NCBI GenBank assembly: GCA_038523925.1
Contig: JBCBIY010000001.1
Coordinates: 502,325-566,324, forward strand
DNA length: 64,000 bases
Origin: JBCBWG01 sp038523925
GTDB lineage: Bacteria > Pseudomonadota > Alphaproteobacteria > Rhizobiales > Hyphomicrobiaceae
Reading direction: 5' to 3'
Made by a program: the position numbers and the translations under genes. This document shows, in pieces, positions 28,701 to 37,281 of the stretch. Position 1 is the first letter of the stretch. The number at the start of each line of letters is the position of its first letter. Below the pieces are notes generated by a model. The model saw only the letters and a list, made by a program, of their open reading frames with translations. It had not been told where the DNA came from and made no database searches.

Positions 28701-28718
28701 CCTAAAACAGGTTTTAGG
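28701..28718. promoter_or_regulatory. Perfect palindrome between AraC-type regulator and hydrolase genes
   Basis: CCTAAAAC-AG-GTTTTAGG: two exact 8-bp arms with a 2-base centre, in the 151 bases between the divergent starts (28630 and 28782). It is AT-rich against GC-rich flanks. Its place, 63-81 bases before the hydrolase start and about the same from the regulator start, suits an operator controlling both genes. Confidence 0.6.
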
Positions 28719-28781
28719 ACGCGCGATCCAGCCGCGGCGGCGACCCTCCAATCGTCCAATGAGAGAGATGGAGGACTTGTT

Positions 28782-29831
28782 ATGCTATCGCGACTTCGTA
28801 TGGGGACGCCCGTCCTTGCAGCCGCCTGCCTCGCGATCCTGTCCGGCACGGCCCGCGCCGACACCCTGCCGGGCTACGATCGCATCGCGTTTTCGGCAGC
28901 GCACAGGGCGGGCCTGATCCAGGGTGCCGTTTGGTACCCGATGGGCACCATGACGTACCGTGTCCGGATCGGAGACAACGCGCTATTCAAAGGCGCAGAC
29001 GTTGCGCTCGGTGCTGGCGTAAAAGCCGGACGGTTCCCGCTTGTGCTGCTGTCTCACGGGTCGGGCGGCAACATGGACGGCCTAGCCTGGCTCGCGTCGA
29101 AGTTGACGGCCGCCGGCTACATCGTGCTTGCGGTCAATCATCCCGGGAGCACGTCCGGTGATAGCTCGCCGCGCCGCTCGATGGAGATATGGAAGCGGGC
29201 GCAGGATCTGTCGGCTGCGCTTGATTTCACACTGGCAGAGCCCGCGTTCGGCCGGCACATCGATCGCGACCGGGTCGCCGCGATGGGATTCTCGCTTGGC
29301 GGGCTGACGGCGCTGCAACTCGGCGGCCTCGTGCCGGACAAACAAGCGTTCATCGACTACTGCGCGCGGATGGACGGCGCGCGTGACTGCCTCTTTCTTG
29401 CAAAGGGCGGGGTGTCGCTCGCAAACATCGACACACGGGCGTTCGAGCGGCCGGCGCGCGAACCAGCTGTTCGGGCCGTCGTCGCCGTCGATCCAGGCAT
29501 GGGCTTCGCCTTCAAGGATGAAAGCGTGCGCGCGGCAAACCTGCCGATCCGGATCATCAATCTCGGGGATGGCACGGATCTGTGGCCCGAAGTTGATGCG
29601 GGCCCGCAAGGCAGCAATCTCGCTCAGCGCCTGCCGCAGGGCTCGCTTTCAAGGGTGACGCCTGCCGATCACTATTCGTTTCTGGCTGAGTGCAAGCCCG
29701 GCGCGCGCGAGCGGCTGGCGGCGGAGAAGGACGATCCGATCTGTCACGACGTGGCCGGCAGCGTCCGACCGGTCGTGCATCAGGAGGTCGTCCGGCAGAC
29801 GGTCGCGTTTCTCAGGACGGCCCTGAAGTAG
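28782..29831 (+). CDS. Secreted alpha/beta hydrolase, dienelactone-hydrolase-like
   Basis: 349 residues from the ATG at 28782, preceded by GGAGG seven bases upstream (28770-28774). The signal peptide ends near ARA-DT (about residue 28). Alpha/beta-hydrolase features: VLLSHGSGGNMDGLAWLASK (oxyanion region, about 90-109), the nucleophile elbow GFSLGGLTAL (serine near 170), and a late DHYSF with the likely catalytic histidine near 291. A cysteine-containing insertion (IDYCARMDGARDCLFLAKGG) follows the elbow. The protein belongs to the group of exported predicted dienelactone hydrolases; the true substrate is unknown. It is divergent from the membrane-anchored AraC regulator. Confidence 0.82.
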   Translation: MLSRLRMGTPVLAAACLAILSGTARADTLPGYDRIAFSAAHRAGLIQGAVWYPMGTMTYRVRIGDNALFKGADVALGAGVKAGRFPLVLLSHGSGGNMDGLAWLASKLTAAGYIVLAVNHPGSTSGDSSPRRSMEIWKRAQDLSAALDFTLAEPAFGRHIDRDRVAAMGFSLGGLTALQLGGLVPDKQAFIDYCARMDGARDCLFLAKGGVSLANIDTRAFERPAREPAVRAVVAVDPGMGFAFKDESVRAANLPIRIINLGDGTDLWPEVDAGPQGSNLAQRLPQGSLSRVTPADHYSFLAECKPGARERLAAEKDDPICHDVAGSVRPVVHQEVVRQTVAFLRTALK

Positions 29832-29971
29832 CCGCGCGAATTGAGATTAGCGCGCCGAACTGCGGTGGCCGCGGACGTGCCCTTTGGGTGCCCGCGGCGA
29901 GACCGTCCCGCAGTTGCGGCCCTGCCAGCGCCTTTGACGGGAGGCTTCAGCGCCACGAACTGCGTTCAATC

Positions 29972-30000
29972 GCCCGATTTCCCCGTAAATCGGGCATTTT
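29972..30000 (+). terminator. Hairpin after hydrolase gene, probable terminator
   Basis: GCCCGATTT and AAATCGGGC form a perfect 9-bp stem with a CCCCGT loop, followed by ATTTT. It is 140 bases after the hydrolase stop and 143 before hupB. The remaining bases of this 311-base gap (29832-30142) show no gene; the hupB promoter should lie in 30001-30142. Confidence 0.6.
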
Positions 30001-30142
30001 GCGTCGGTTGGCGGCTTGACGGGGTGGCGCGACGGGCGTTGTGTCTCCCGCGACCCGGCCGCTAGGCCCTTTGTTTTCGGGGCTTTTCGCGGGTTCCTAC
30101 CGCGTGCGGCGTTCCTCAAAACCGAAAGAAGGAAGTTCGACG

Positions 30143-30436
30143 ATGAGCAAGAAAGACCTGATCGATGCGATGGCGGACGAGGCCGAAATCACCAAGGACA
30201 AGGCCAGCGTCGCGCTCGATGCCATCGTCAACTATATCGAGCAGACGCTGAAGGCAGGCGACGAAGTGAGCTTCCCGCCGCTCGGCAAGTTCAAGGTGAC
30301 GAAGCGCGCCGCCCGCGAAGGCCGAAACCCGATGTCGGGTGCAAAAATCCAGATCCCAGCTTCGAACGTGCCGAAGTTCACGCCGTCGAAGACGCTGAAA
30401 GACGCGCTGAACGCTGGCGGTAAAAAGAAGAAGTAG
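30143..30436 (+). CDS. hupB: DNA-binding protein HU
   Basis: 97 residues from the ATG at 30143, preceded by GAAGGAAG. Small basic dimeric nucleoid protein. The HU signature reads GKFKVTKRAAREGRNPMSG (about 49-67), with the DNA-intercalating proline in RNPMSG. A lysine tail (GGKKKK) ends the protein. hupB commonly follows lon in alphaproteobacteria; here two other genes lie between. Confidence 0.96.
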   Translation: MSKKDLIDAMADEAEITKDKASVALDAIVNYIEQTLKAGDEVSFPPLGKFKVTKRAAREGRNPMSGAKIQIPASNVPKFTPSKTLKDALNAGGKKKK

Positions 30437-30477
30437 CGAGCCCACGCCCGCTGCGGCCGCAAGCTTTGCTGATTACG

Positions 30478-30518
30478 AAAACGGCCCGGCACCTGTTCAA
30501 GGTGCCGGGCCGTTTTTT
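30478..30518 (+). terminator. Strong Rho-independent terminator after hupB
   Basis: AACGGCCCGGCACCT pairs perfectly with AGGTGCCGGGCCGTT around loop GTTCA, then a T6 run. It separates hupB from the convergent molybdenum hydroxylase operon. Confidence 0.93.
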
Positions 30519-30559
30519 CGTCGCCGCCATGACAAGCTGCGTGGCGCGTGCGGTGCCCG

Positions 30560-32800
30560 TTAGGCGAGGGCTGCGAGCACCCGCTCCGGTGTGAACGGCA
30601 TGTGGCGCAGACGCTTGCCTGTCAGTTTCGCGAACGCATTTGCAACAGCCGGCGCCACCATTGGCGTTCCAACTTCGCCGATCTGTTTCGGCGCCGCGCC
30701 CTCGCGAACCAAATCGACCGAAATGTTCGGCATCTCGTTCATCCGCACGACGGCGTAGTCGCTGAAGTTCTGCTGTACGACTTCGCCGTCTGCGATCGTC
30801 ACGGTCTCCTTCAAAGCACTCGAGAGGCCGTAGACGATGCCGCCTTCGATCTGGTTCATCGCATTGTCCGGCGCAACGATCAGGCCGGCATGAATGGCAG
30901 CCCAGATGTTCTCAACCGCCAGCACGCCGCTGTCGCGATCGAGCCGAACTTCGACAATGCCCGCGACCTGCGCATCGCCGTAGCCGGCAAACGCAATCCC
31001 AAGCGCGGTCTCCGAGCGTGCGGCGCCCCAGTCGGCCATCTTGGCAACGGACTGCAGCAGCCGCTGTGCCATCGGGTTCTGGCTCGTGTGGGCGAGGCGG
31101 AACTCAAGCGGGTCGCGCCCCGCCTCTGCTGCCAGTTCGTCCATGAAGGCTTCGGCTGCAAAGGCTGTGTAGCTGGCCCCGATCGCCCGCCACGGAATGA
31201 TGCGGGCGCGCCGTTCCGTCAGGACGTGTTCGGCGAGGACGTCGGGGAAGTCGTAGAACTTATTCTCCGCCCCGCGCATCGCGATGATGTCCTTGGGCTC
31301 GACCTGCGCCCACCGTCGCGGATTGAAGTATGCGATGACCGACGGCGTTGCGACGCGGTGATGCCAGCCAGAAATAGTGCCGTCGCTCTGTAGGCCGGCC
31401 GCCATCCGTTGCGCCGTCAGAGGGCGGAACCAGCCGAACCTCAAGTCATCCTCGCGCGTCCAGATCACCTTGACCGGGCGGCCGACCGCCTTTGAGGACA
31501 GCAGAGCGTCGCGGACATATTCCTGCATCAGCGCCGTGCGCCGGCCGAATGAGCCGCCCATGGTCATCATGTTGAGCTTGATGAGGTCCGGAGTCGTTTC
31601 GAGGACGCTTGTGCAGGTTGCCATCGTGAAGGTCTGCGTTTGCGAGCCGACCCAGACTTCCGCGCCTTTGCCGTCCGGCGTCACATCTGCGACGACGGCC
31701 ATTGGCTCGAGCTGCGCGTGGTAGGCGTAGTCAGAGCTGTAGGTGGCAGCGACCTGCTTCGGTGCGCCAGCCACCCGCGCTTTGGCGTCGCCGCGCGTAT
31801 GCCAGACCGCACCCGGCGCATCGCTCTCGGCGGCTTTGCCATAGGTCTCGTGGTCCGTGTCGCTGTTTGCGTTCCGGAACTCTGAGGATGAAGACCACGT
31901 GGGCTTGAGCGCATCGCGGCCTGCGAACGCAGCCCACATCGTCTCGGCAACGACGGCAATGCCGTCGGGCAGGCGGACGATCTCGACGACACCGTCCGTC
32001 GCCCGCGCGGCCGTGTCATCGAGCGCGGAGAGCGTCTCGCCTTCGACTGGCGCGCGCAGCACGCTCGCGTAGGCCATGTTGGGCACGCGCACGTCGATCG
32101 CGTAGGTCGCAGCACCGCGCGTCTTCAATGGGATGTCGCGGCGCTTGACGTCGCTGCCGATGAGGCGGAACGCCGACTGCGGCTTGAGGTCGGCCTCGGT
32201 AAGGTCCGGGACCGACGTGACGAAATCAGCCGAGGACGCAAGCGCGCCATAGCTGATGGACTTGCCGGTATCCGGATCGGTAACGCGACCGGCTTCAGTG
32301 CGCAGGCGTGAGGCAGGTACCGACCACTGCGCGGCGGCGGTGGCGATCAACATCCGCCGGGCTTGCGCGCCGGCAAGGCGCATCGGCGGCATGTAGCTAT
32401 AAACGGCTGAGCTGCCGGCCGTGTAGAGCAGGTTGCCAAAGATACGGTTTCCGAACTGCCGATCGTCGGCGTCGAGTTGCCGGATGCGGGTTGTCTCCCA
32501 ATCGGCGTCGAGTTCCTCGGCCAGCATCAGCGGAAGGGCCGTTGAGCTGCCTTGGCCCATCTCCGTCGACGGGAACACGATCTCGCAGGCTCCGTCTGCG
32601 AAGATCTTGAGCCACGCGTTTGGCGCGGTGGCGCTGCCGGCTGCTGTGCTCGCACCATCGCTCGCGCGCGCGACCGACTGAATGCCGCCGGCCCCAATAG
32701 CAAACGTGATGGCCGCGCTGCCTGCAACGAACATGCGCCGCGAAACGGAAGGGCCAGTCGAAGGCGCGTTCGCCGAAGTCGTGTGTGCGGTCTTGGTCAT
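30560..32800 (-). CDS. Molybdenum hydroxylase large subunit (xanthine dehydrogenase family, IorB-like)
   Basis: 746 residues. A twin-arginine signal is visible (VSRRMFVAGSAAITFAIGAG, about 19-38), so the folded enzyme should be exported. Molybdopterin-binding features: FPSTEMGQGSSTALPLMLAEEL near 75-96, MGGSFGRRTA (near 415-424), and the likely active-site glutamate in QIGEVGTPMVAPAVANAF near the C-terminus. The two-subunit layout without a flavin subunit resembles isoquinoline 1-oxidoreductase and similar aldehyde or heterocycle oxidases, with electrons passing to a periplasmic or membrane acceptor. The substrate cannot be named. It starts two bases after the small-subunit stop. Confidence 0.88.
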   Translation of the reverse strand: MTKTAHTTSANAPSTGPSVSRRMFVAGSAAITFAIGAGGIQSVARASDGASTAAGSATAPNAWLKIFADGACEIVFPSTEMGQGSSTALPLMLAEELDADWETTRIRQLDADDRQFGNRIFGNLLYTAGSSAVYSYMPPMRLAGAQARRMLIATAAAQWSVPASRLRTEAGRVTDPDTGKSISYGALASSADFVTSVPDLTEADLKPQSAFRLIGSDVKRRDIPLKTRGAATYAIDVRVPNMAYASVLRAPVEGETLSALDDTAARATDGVVEIVRLPDGIAVVAETMWAAFAGRDALKPTWSSSSEFRNANSDTDHETYGKAAESDAPGAVWHTRGDAKARVAGAPKQVAATYSSDYAYHAQLEPMAVVADVTPDGKGAEVWVGSQTQTFTMATCTSVLETTPDLIKLNMMTMGGSFGRRTALMQEYVRDALLSSKAVGRPVKVIWTREDDLRFGWFRPLTAQRMAAGLQSDGTISGWHHRVATPSVIAYFNPRRWAQVEPKDIIAMRGAENKFYDFPDVLAEHVLTERRARIIPWRAIGASYTAFAAEAFMDELAAEAGRDPLEFRLAHTSQNPMAQRLLQSVAKMADWGAARSETALGIAFAGYGDAQVAGIVEVRLDRDSGVLAVENIWAAIHAGLIVAPDNAMNQIEGGIVYGLSSALKETVTIADGEVVQQNFSDYAVVRMNEMPNISVDLVREGAAPKQIGEVGTPMVAPAVANAFAKLTGKRLRHMPFTPERVLAALA

Positions 32801-32802
32801 GA

Positions 32803-33255
32803 TTATGCCTCCCGCGCCGCGCGCGCGACGGCGCGTTCAATGCGCGTATAGGTGCCGCAACGACAAAGGTTCTGGCTCATCGCCGCGCGGATTTCCTCCG
32901 GCGTCGGCTTTGGCGTTTTGCTCAGAAGGTCTGCCGCGCGCATGATCTGGCCGCTTTGGCAGTAACCGCACTGCGGCACCTGCTCGGCAATCCAGGCGGT
33001 CTGCAGCGGATGATCATTGGTCTCTGAGAGCCCTTCGATCGTGACGACGGATTGGCCGCTGACATCGGCGACGGTCAGGAGACATGAGAATTGCGCGTCT
33101 CCGTCGACGTGGACCGTACACGCGCCGCACATGCCGACGCCGCAACCGTATTTGGTGCCCGTCAGCCCGAGGTCTTCGCGGATTGCCCAGAGCAAGGGTG
33201 TCTCTGGCGGGGCGGTCGTCTCAACTGCAGTTCCGTTCAACGTGAACTTCGTCAT
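32803..33255 (-). CDS. [2Fe-2S] subunit of molybdenum hydroxylase (IorA-like)
   Basis: 150 residues from the ATG at 33255 (MTKFTLNGTAVETTAPPETP), preceded by GGAGGTTCAG. Two [2Fe-2S] sites are seen: a plant-ferredoxin-type one CGVGMCGACTVHVDG plus a later cysteine (SCLL), and the C-terminal CGYCQSGQIM ... CRCGTYTRIERA. Both are complete. It passes electrons from the molybdenum centre of the large subunit encoded directly downstream. It has no signal peptide and is probably exported together with the Tat-signalled large subunit. Confidence 0.92.
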   Translation of the reverse strand: MTKFTLNGTAVETTAPPETPLLWAIREDLGLTGTKYGCGVGMCGACTVHVDGDAQFSCLLTVADVSGQSVVTIEGLSETNDHPLQTAWIAEQVPQCGYCQSGQIMRAADLLSKTPKPTPEEIRAAMSQNLCRCGTYTRIERAVARAAREA

Positions 33256-33541
33256 CTGAACCTCCGGAATGTCTGTGAAGCTGTCGGAAGGCGGCGCGTC
33301 TCTCTGCTGGTGGCGCAATCGGTGCGCTTGATATGTGTCGCCCGGCGTCGGTGATTAGGCGGCGCCGGCAAGACAGTTTGTCCCGAACACTGCTCTTGCC
33401 GCGGAGACGTGCGCCTGGGCCGCAATTTTTCGAGGGATTACTTGGGTCTGAGATGCATCTGGCGCGCGGCAGCAAAGGTGTTCCGCTGCCGCGTGATTGA
33501 TGCGTTCTCGTCTCAAATGCTGAGCGTCAGTGCGCGCTCAA

Positions 33542-33967
33542 TCAGTTTGTCTTCTGCGCGGTGTGCACGGAAATGACCTTGTAGGGATGGTAGTCCGGCT
33601 TCGCCGACGTAAACGCGCGCGCCATGTTGGGCGCGCCGCCGGACTGGATCAGCTTGCCGGCGGCGGCAACGGATTCAAGCCGGTCCCACTGCGCGATGAC
33701 GGTGACGTGTTCGCTGTCGCCGCTCCGCAGGACGCTCGCCGAGATAAACCCCGGCTGCTTGCTCATTTCGCTCGCCATACCCGCTTCAAGCGCTTTGACG
33801 AGGTCGTCCTGGCCACCGGACTTTGGCGTGATGACATTGACCATCGTCACAATCGGCTGGTCGGCGGAGATGGTCGCCGTTTTTGGCCCGCCGGCGATCG
33901 CGGTTGCCGCTGCCGCCACCATTAGAAGGCCCGCAGCGCCGATCAGAAGCCGCTTGGATGATTGCAT
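33542..33967 (-). CDS. Exported protein with antibiotic-biosynthesis-monooxygenase (ABM) fold
   Basis: 141 residues. The signal peptide MQSSKRLLIGAAGLLMVAAA ends near IAG-GP (about 27). The mature part has the ABM pattern of a dimeric ferredoxin-like fold: VTMVNVITPKSGGQDDLVKA (about 41-60), KQPGFISASVLRSGDSEHVT and VIAQWDRLESVAAA (about 91-104). ABM proteins act as small oxygenases or only as binding proteins; the exported location is less common. It is upstream of the molybdenum hydroxylase genes on the same strand but 286 bases away, so a link is only possible. Confidence 0.75.
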   Translation of the reverse strand: MQSSKRLLIGAAGLLMVAAAATAIAGGPKTATISADQPIVTMVNVITPKSGGQDDLVKALEAGMASEMSKQPGFISASVLRSGDSEHVTVIAQWDRLESVAAAGKLIQSGGAPNMARAFTSAKPDYHPYKVISVHTAQKTN

Positions 33968-34220
33968 GATGCCGTCCCTTTCTCAGTGAAATGCTGACGG
34001 ATCACTACAGAAATGGCGCGCCCTGGCGCAAGGCAAAAATAGTGATCGTTACAAAATTATCATGCGGCACCTTATGACCGTGTCGGTGTGGCAGACGATG
34101 GCGCCATAGACGGCGCAGTCGCCATTGGATGATGCGTGCCATCAGGGACGGGCGCACAAAGCCCATTGCTCGTGCCTGCAACTCCGGGCAAAAGCGCGCG
34201 AGTATTTTAGGAGGCCCCCC

Positions 34221-34949
34221 ATGACTTTAGCTTCGTTCCGGTACAAGCGGCTGATGCTGAAGCTGTCAGGCGAAGCGCTGATGGGGGAGACCGGCTATGG
34301 GTTTGATGTCTCGACGGGCCGCCGCATTGCCCTCGATGTTGCCGAGGCCGTCGAAGCCGGCGTGCAGCTTGGCGTTGTGGTCGGCGGCGGCAACATCTTC
34401 CGTGGCATGGCCGGCGCTGCCTCGGGCATGGACCGCGCGACGGCTGACTACATGGGCATGCTGGCGACGGTCATGAATGCGCTGGCGTTTGCAAACGTGC
34501 TTGAGACGCTCGGCACGCGGACGCGGGTTGTCTCCGCCATCCCAATGCCGACCGTCTGTGAGGCCTATACGCGGCCGAAGGCGCTGCATCACCTGAGCGA
34601 CGGCCGGGTCGTCATCTTCGCGGCCGGCACTGGCAATCCGTACTTCACGACCGACACGACCGCTGCCCTCCGCGCAATTGAGATGAATTGCGAGGCCGTC
34701 GCCAAGGCCACGCAGGTCGACGGCGTATACTCAGCAGACCCGCAGACCAACCCGGATGCGGTCCGCTACGACCGGCTGACCTACACCGACGTGCTCGGGC
34801 GGGATCTGAAGGTCATGGACGGCGCGGCCATCGCGCTTGCTCGCGATAATGAACTTCCGGTAGTTGTGTTTTCGATCAAAGAGCCCGGAAATCTGCTGCG
34901 CGTCTTGAAGGGCGAGGCCCACGCGACGGTGATCAGTAGCAGCAGCTAG
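34221..34949 (+). CDS. pyrH: Uridylate kinase
   Basis: 242 residues. Phosphorylates UMP to UDP. The ATG at 34221 follows a perfect AGGAGG (34209-34214), six bases away, which sets the start against the longer open frame. Family features: RLMLKLSGEALMG (about 11-23), VVVGGGNIFRGM (about 53-64), ATVMNALAFANVLE, AAGTGNPYFTTDTTAALRA (about 137-155) and VDGVYSADPQTNPDA. First gene of the long plus-strand block; frr follows by 62 bases. Confidence 0.97.
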   Translation: MTLASFRYKRLMLKLSGEALMGETGYGFDVSTGRRIALDVAEAVEAGVQLGVVVGGGNIFRGMAGAASGMDRATADYMGMLATVMNALAFANVLETLGTRTRVVSAIPMPTVCEAYTRPKALHHLSDGRVVIFAAGTGNPYFTTDTTAALRAIEMNCEAVAKATQVDGVYSADPQTNPDAVRYDRLTYTDVLGRDLKVMDGAAIALARDNELPVVVFSIKEPGNLLRVLKGEAHATVISSSS

Positions 34950-35011
34950 GCGCCAGGTCCGGCGCCAAGCCCACGGGCCGCACCACCACCGGTCAGGGAT
35001 GGACAACGCAT

Positions 35012-35572
35012 ATGGCAGACGAGTTTAAGCTGAGCGACTACGAGCGGCGTATGACCGGCGTCATTGACTCGCTCAAGAGCGACTTCAGCGGCCTGCGCAC
35101 CGGCCGCGCGAGCGCCAAGCTGCTCGACCCGATCGTGGTCGACATGTACGGGCAGAAAATGCCGATCAACCAAGTCGGCACCGTCTCGGTGCCTGAAGCG
35201 CGGATGATTTCGGTGCAGGTCTGGGACAAGGCCGCCGTCAGCGCCGTCGACAAGGCGATCCGCGAATCAAACCTCGGGCTCAATCCGGTTGTTGACGGGA
35301 CGGTGCTGCGCCTGCCGATCCCGGAGCTGACCAAAGAGCGGCGCCAGGAGCTTGCAAAACTCGCGGCCAAATATGCCGAAACGGCGCGCGTCGCGGTTCG
35401 GAACGTGCGCCGCGACGGCAACGAGCAGCTGAAAAAGCTCGAGAAAAGCAATGACTTGAGCCAGGACGAGGCGCGCGGTCAGCAGACTAAGGTGCAGGAA
35501 CTCACCGATCGATACGTAAATGATATCGACCAGTTGCTTAGCGCGAAGGAAGCTGAAATTAACACCGTATAG
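35012..35572 (+). CDS. frr: Ribosome recycling factor
   Basis: 186 residues, the standard length. Splits post-termination ribosomes together with EF-G. Motifs: GLRTGRASAKLLDPIVVDMYGQ (a landmark near 26-47) and the C-terminal half IPELTKERRQELAKLAAKYA, then VRNVRRDGNEQLKKLEK. The pairing with pyrH is conserved across bacteria. Confidence 0.97.
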   Translation: MADEFKLSDYERRMTGVIDSLKSDFSGLRTGRASAKLLDPIVVDMYGQKMPINQVGTVSVPEARMISVQVWDKAAVSAVDKAIRESNLGLNPVVDGTVLRLPIPELTKERRQELAKLAAKYAETARVAVRNVRRDGNEQLKKLEKSNDLSQDEARGQQTKVQELTDRYVNDIDQLLSAKEAEINTV

Positions 35573-35605
35573 GCTTCTGCTGACTTTTGCCTTTACCGGT
35601 TGACG

Positions 35606-36412
35606 ATGCCGCGCGTGCCTGCGGCCTCCTTGGGTGTGCAGAACGGACGCGACGTGGCGCAGACACTTCCAGAGCCCGTGCCGGAGCCCGCCGGCGCGGC
35701 CGTGCCCCGGCATATCGCCATCATCATGGATGGCAATGGCCGCTGGGCCAAGGCGCGTGGGCTGCCGCGTTCGCTCGGGCACCGCTCGGGCGTCGAAGCC
35801 GTGCGCCGGACGATCCGCGCCGCGATCGCGCTGCGCGTCGAATGTTTGACGCTCTATAGCTTCTCGACAGAAAACTGGTCGCGCCCGGTCCGTGAGGTTG
35901 ATGACCTCATGGGGCTGATGAAGCGGTTTCTGCTGCGCGATCTCGCAGAACTGCATCAGACGGGCGTGCAGATCCGGGTTCTTGGCAGCCGAACCGGCGT
36001 TGACGCGGAGCTGCTCGCGCTGATCGACAAAGCCGTCACGCTGACGGCTGACAATGAGGCGCTGGTGCTCTGCATCGCGTTCAACTACGGCGCACGCGAT
36101 GAGATCGCCGACGCCGCGCGCGATTTGGCGGTCGCGGCGGCTGAGGGTCGGATCGACCCGAAGGCCATCACCGCTGACACCCTGAGTGAAGCGCTCACCA
36201 CACGTGGACTGCCGGATCCGGACCTCCTGATCCGCACATCCGGCGAACTCCGACTGTCTAATTTTTTGCTATGGCAACTCGCTTATGCTGAGTTTGTATT
36301 TCTTGAAGAATCCTGGCCCGACTTCGGACACGACCTTTTGGTGAAGGCGATTGACATTTATCAGTCCCGCGACCGGCGCTTCGGGGCAATTGCCTCGTCG
36401 TCGCCGGCTTGA
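35606..36412 (+). CDS. uppS: Isoprenyl transferase (undecaprenyl diphosphate synthase)
   Basis: 268 residues from the ATG at 35606. Makes the C55 lipid carrier for peptidoglycan and surface glycans. Signature IAIIMDGNGRWAKARGLPRS (about 34-53) with the catalytic Asp, then GHRSGVEAVRR and LTLYSFSTENWSRP (about 82-95); near the end DLLIRTSGELRLSNFLLWQL and YAEFVFLEESWPDF. The N-terminus is about 25 residues longer than in E. coli. The stop overlaps the cdsA start region in TTGA. Confidence 0.95.
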   Translation: MPRVPAASLGVQNGRDVAQTLPEPVPEPAGAAVPRHIAIIMDGNGRWAKARGLPRSLGHRSGVEAVRRTIRAAIALRVECLTLYSFSTENWSRPVREVDDLMGLMKRFLLRDLAELHQTGVQIRVLGSRTGVDAELLALIDKAVTLTADNEALVLCIAFNYGARDEIADAARDLAVAAAEGRIDPKAITADTLSEALTTRGLPDPDLLIRTSGELRLSNFLLWQLAYAEFVFLEESWPDFGHDLLVKAIDIYQSRDRRFGAIASSSPA

Positions 36413-37281
36413 GCGCAACCGTGACGGATGAGACGGCAGCCCCGACCGCAGCGCCTCCGGCGTCCGCGTTGACCAAGCTACATAAGCGCCTGCTCTCCGC
36501 CATCGCGATGATCGCCGGCGCTGTGTTCCTCACTTGGCTGAGCCCGGCCGTTTTCGCGCTCCTCGTCTTTGCGATCGCGACGCTGATGACCTGGGAATGG
36601 TCGCGGATGGTGCGCGGCAAAGACTTTGACCGCTTCGCGCTTTTGCAGACCGCGGTCGTCGCGGCAGTCATCGCGATTACGCTGTTTGGCGGCGCCAACG
36701 CGGCGCTCTGGGGTGCGATGTTGATCGCCGCCGCAGCGCTCCTGGCGGTTGCGATGGGCCTTGGGCCGCTCACCGCGCTGGGTGTGGTGTATGTCGCCGT
36801 GCCGGCCGCCGCGCTCGTGTGGCTGCGCGCTTCGCCCGACTTGGGCTTCGAGGTCATCCTGTTTCTCTTCGCCGTTGTCTGGGCGACGGACAGCTTTGCG
36901 ATGGTTTTTGGACAGAACGTCGGCGGCCCGCGGCTTTGGCCGGCCGTCTCGCCCAACAAGACCTGGGCGGGTGCGCTCGGCGGGCTCGCGGCGGCCGCGA
37001 TCGTCGGGGCGATGTTTGCGACGTTTTTCCTGCCGGGCCAGTCCGTGGCTTACGGGCTCACCGTCGCTATGTACTTAAGCATCATGGCCCAGATAGGTGA
37101 TCTCGGTGAAAGCGCGGTGAAGCGGCAGACCCGTGTGAAGGACACGTCCGGCATCATCCCCGGCCATGGCGGGGTGTTGGACCGCATGGACGGAATCGTC
37201 GGCGCGTCTGTCGCGGCAGCAGCGCTCGCGCTCGCAATCGGCTGGCAGGCGCCGGCCCGCGTGGTGCTGATAGGTGGGTAG
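36409..37281 (+). CDS. cdsA: Phosphatidate cytidylyltransferase
   Basis: 290 residues from the TTG at 36409; a GTG at 36421 is an alternative start. Makes CDP-diacylglycerol for phospholipid synthesis. About seven membrane segments. The family signature near the C-terminus is clear: SAVKRQTRVKDTSGIIPGHG followed by GVLDRMDGIVGA (about 233-265), with the metal-binding aspartates. The upstream segment WPAVSPNKTWAG is also typical. It overlaps uppS by four bases and dxr by eight, so translation is coupled. Confidence 0.94.
   Translation: MSATVTDETAAPTAAPPASALTKLHKRLLSAIAMIAGAVFLTWLSPAVFALLVFAIATLMTWEWSRMVRGKDFDRFALLQTAVVAAVIAITLFGGANAALWGAMLIAAAALLAVAMGLGPLTALGVVYVAVPAAALVWLRASPDLGFEVILFLFAVVWATDSFAMVFGQNVGGPRLWPAVSPNKTWAGALGGLAAAAIVGAMFATFFLPGQSVAYGLTVAMYLSIMAQIGDLGESAVKRQTRVKDTSGIIPGHGGVLDRMDGIVGASVAAAALALAIGWQAPARVVLIGG

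Noticed and set aside
30560..33255. Molybdenum hydroxylase as carbon monoxide dehydrogenase or xanthine dehydrogenase
   Set aside because: There is no flavin subunit gene, and the large subunit carries a Tat signal and IorB-like motifs instead of the CoxL or XdhB signatures.
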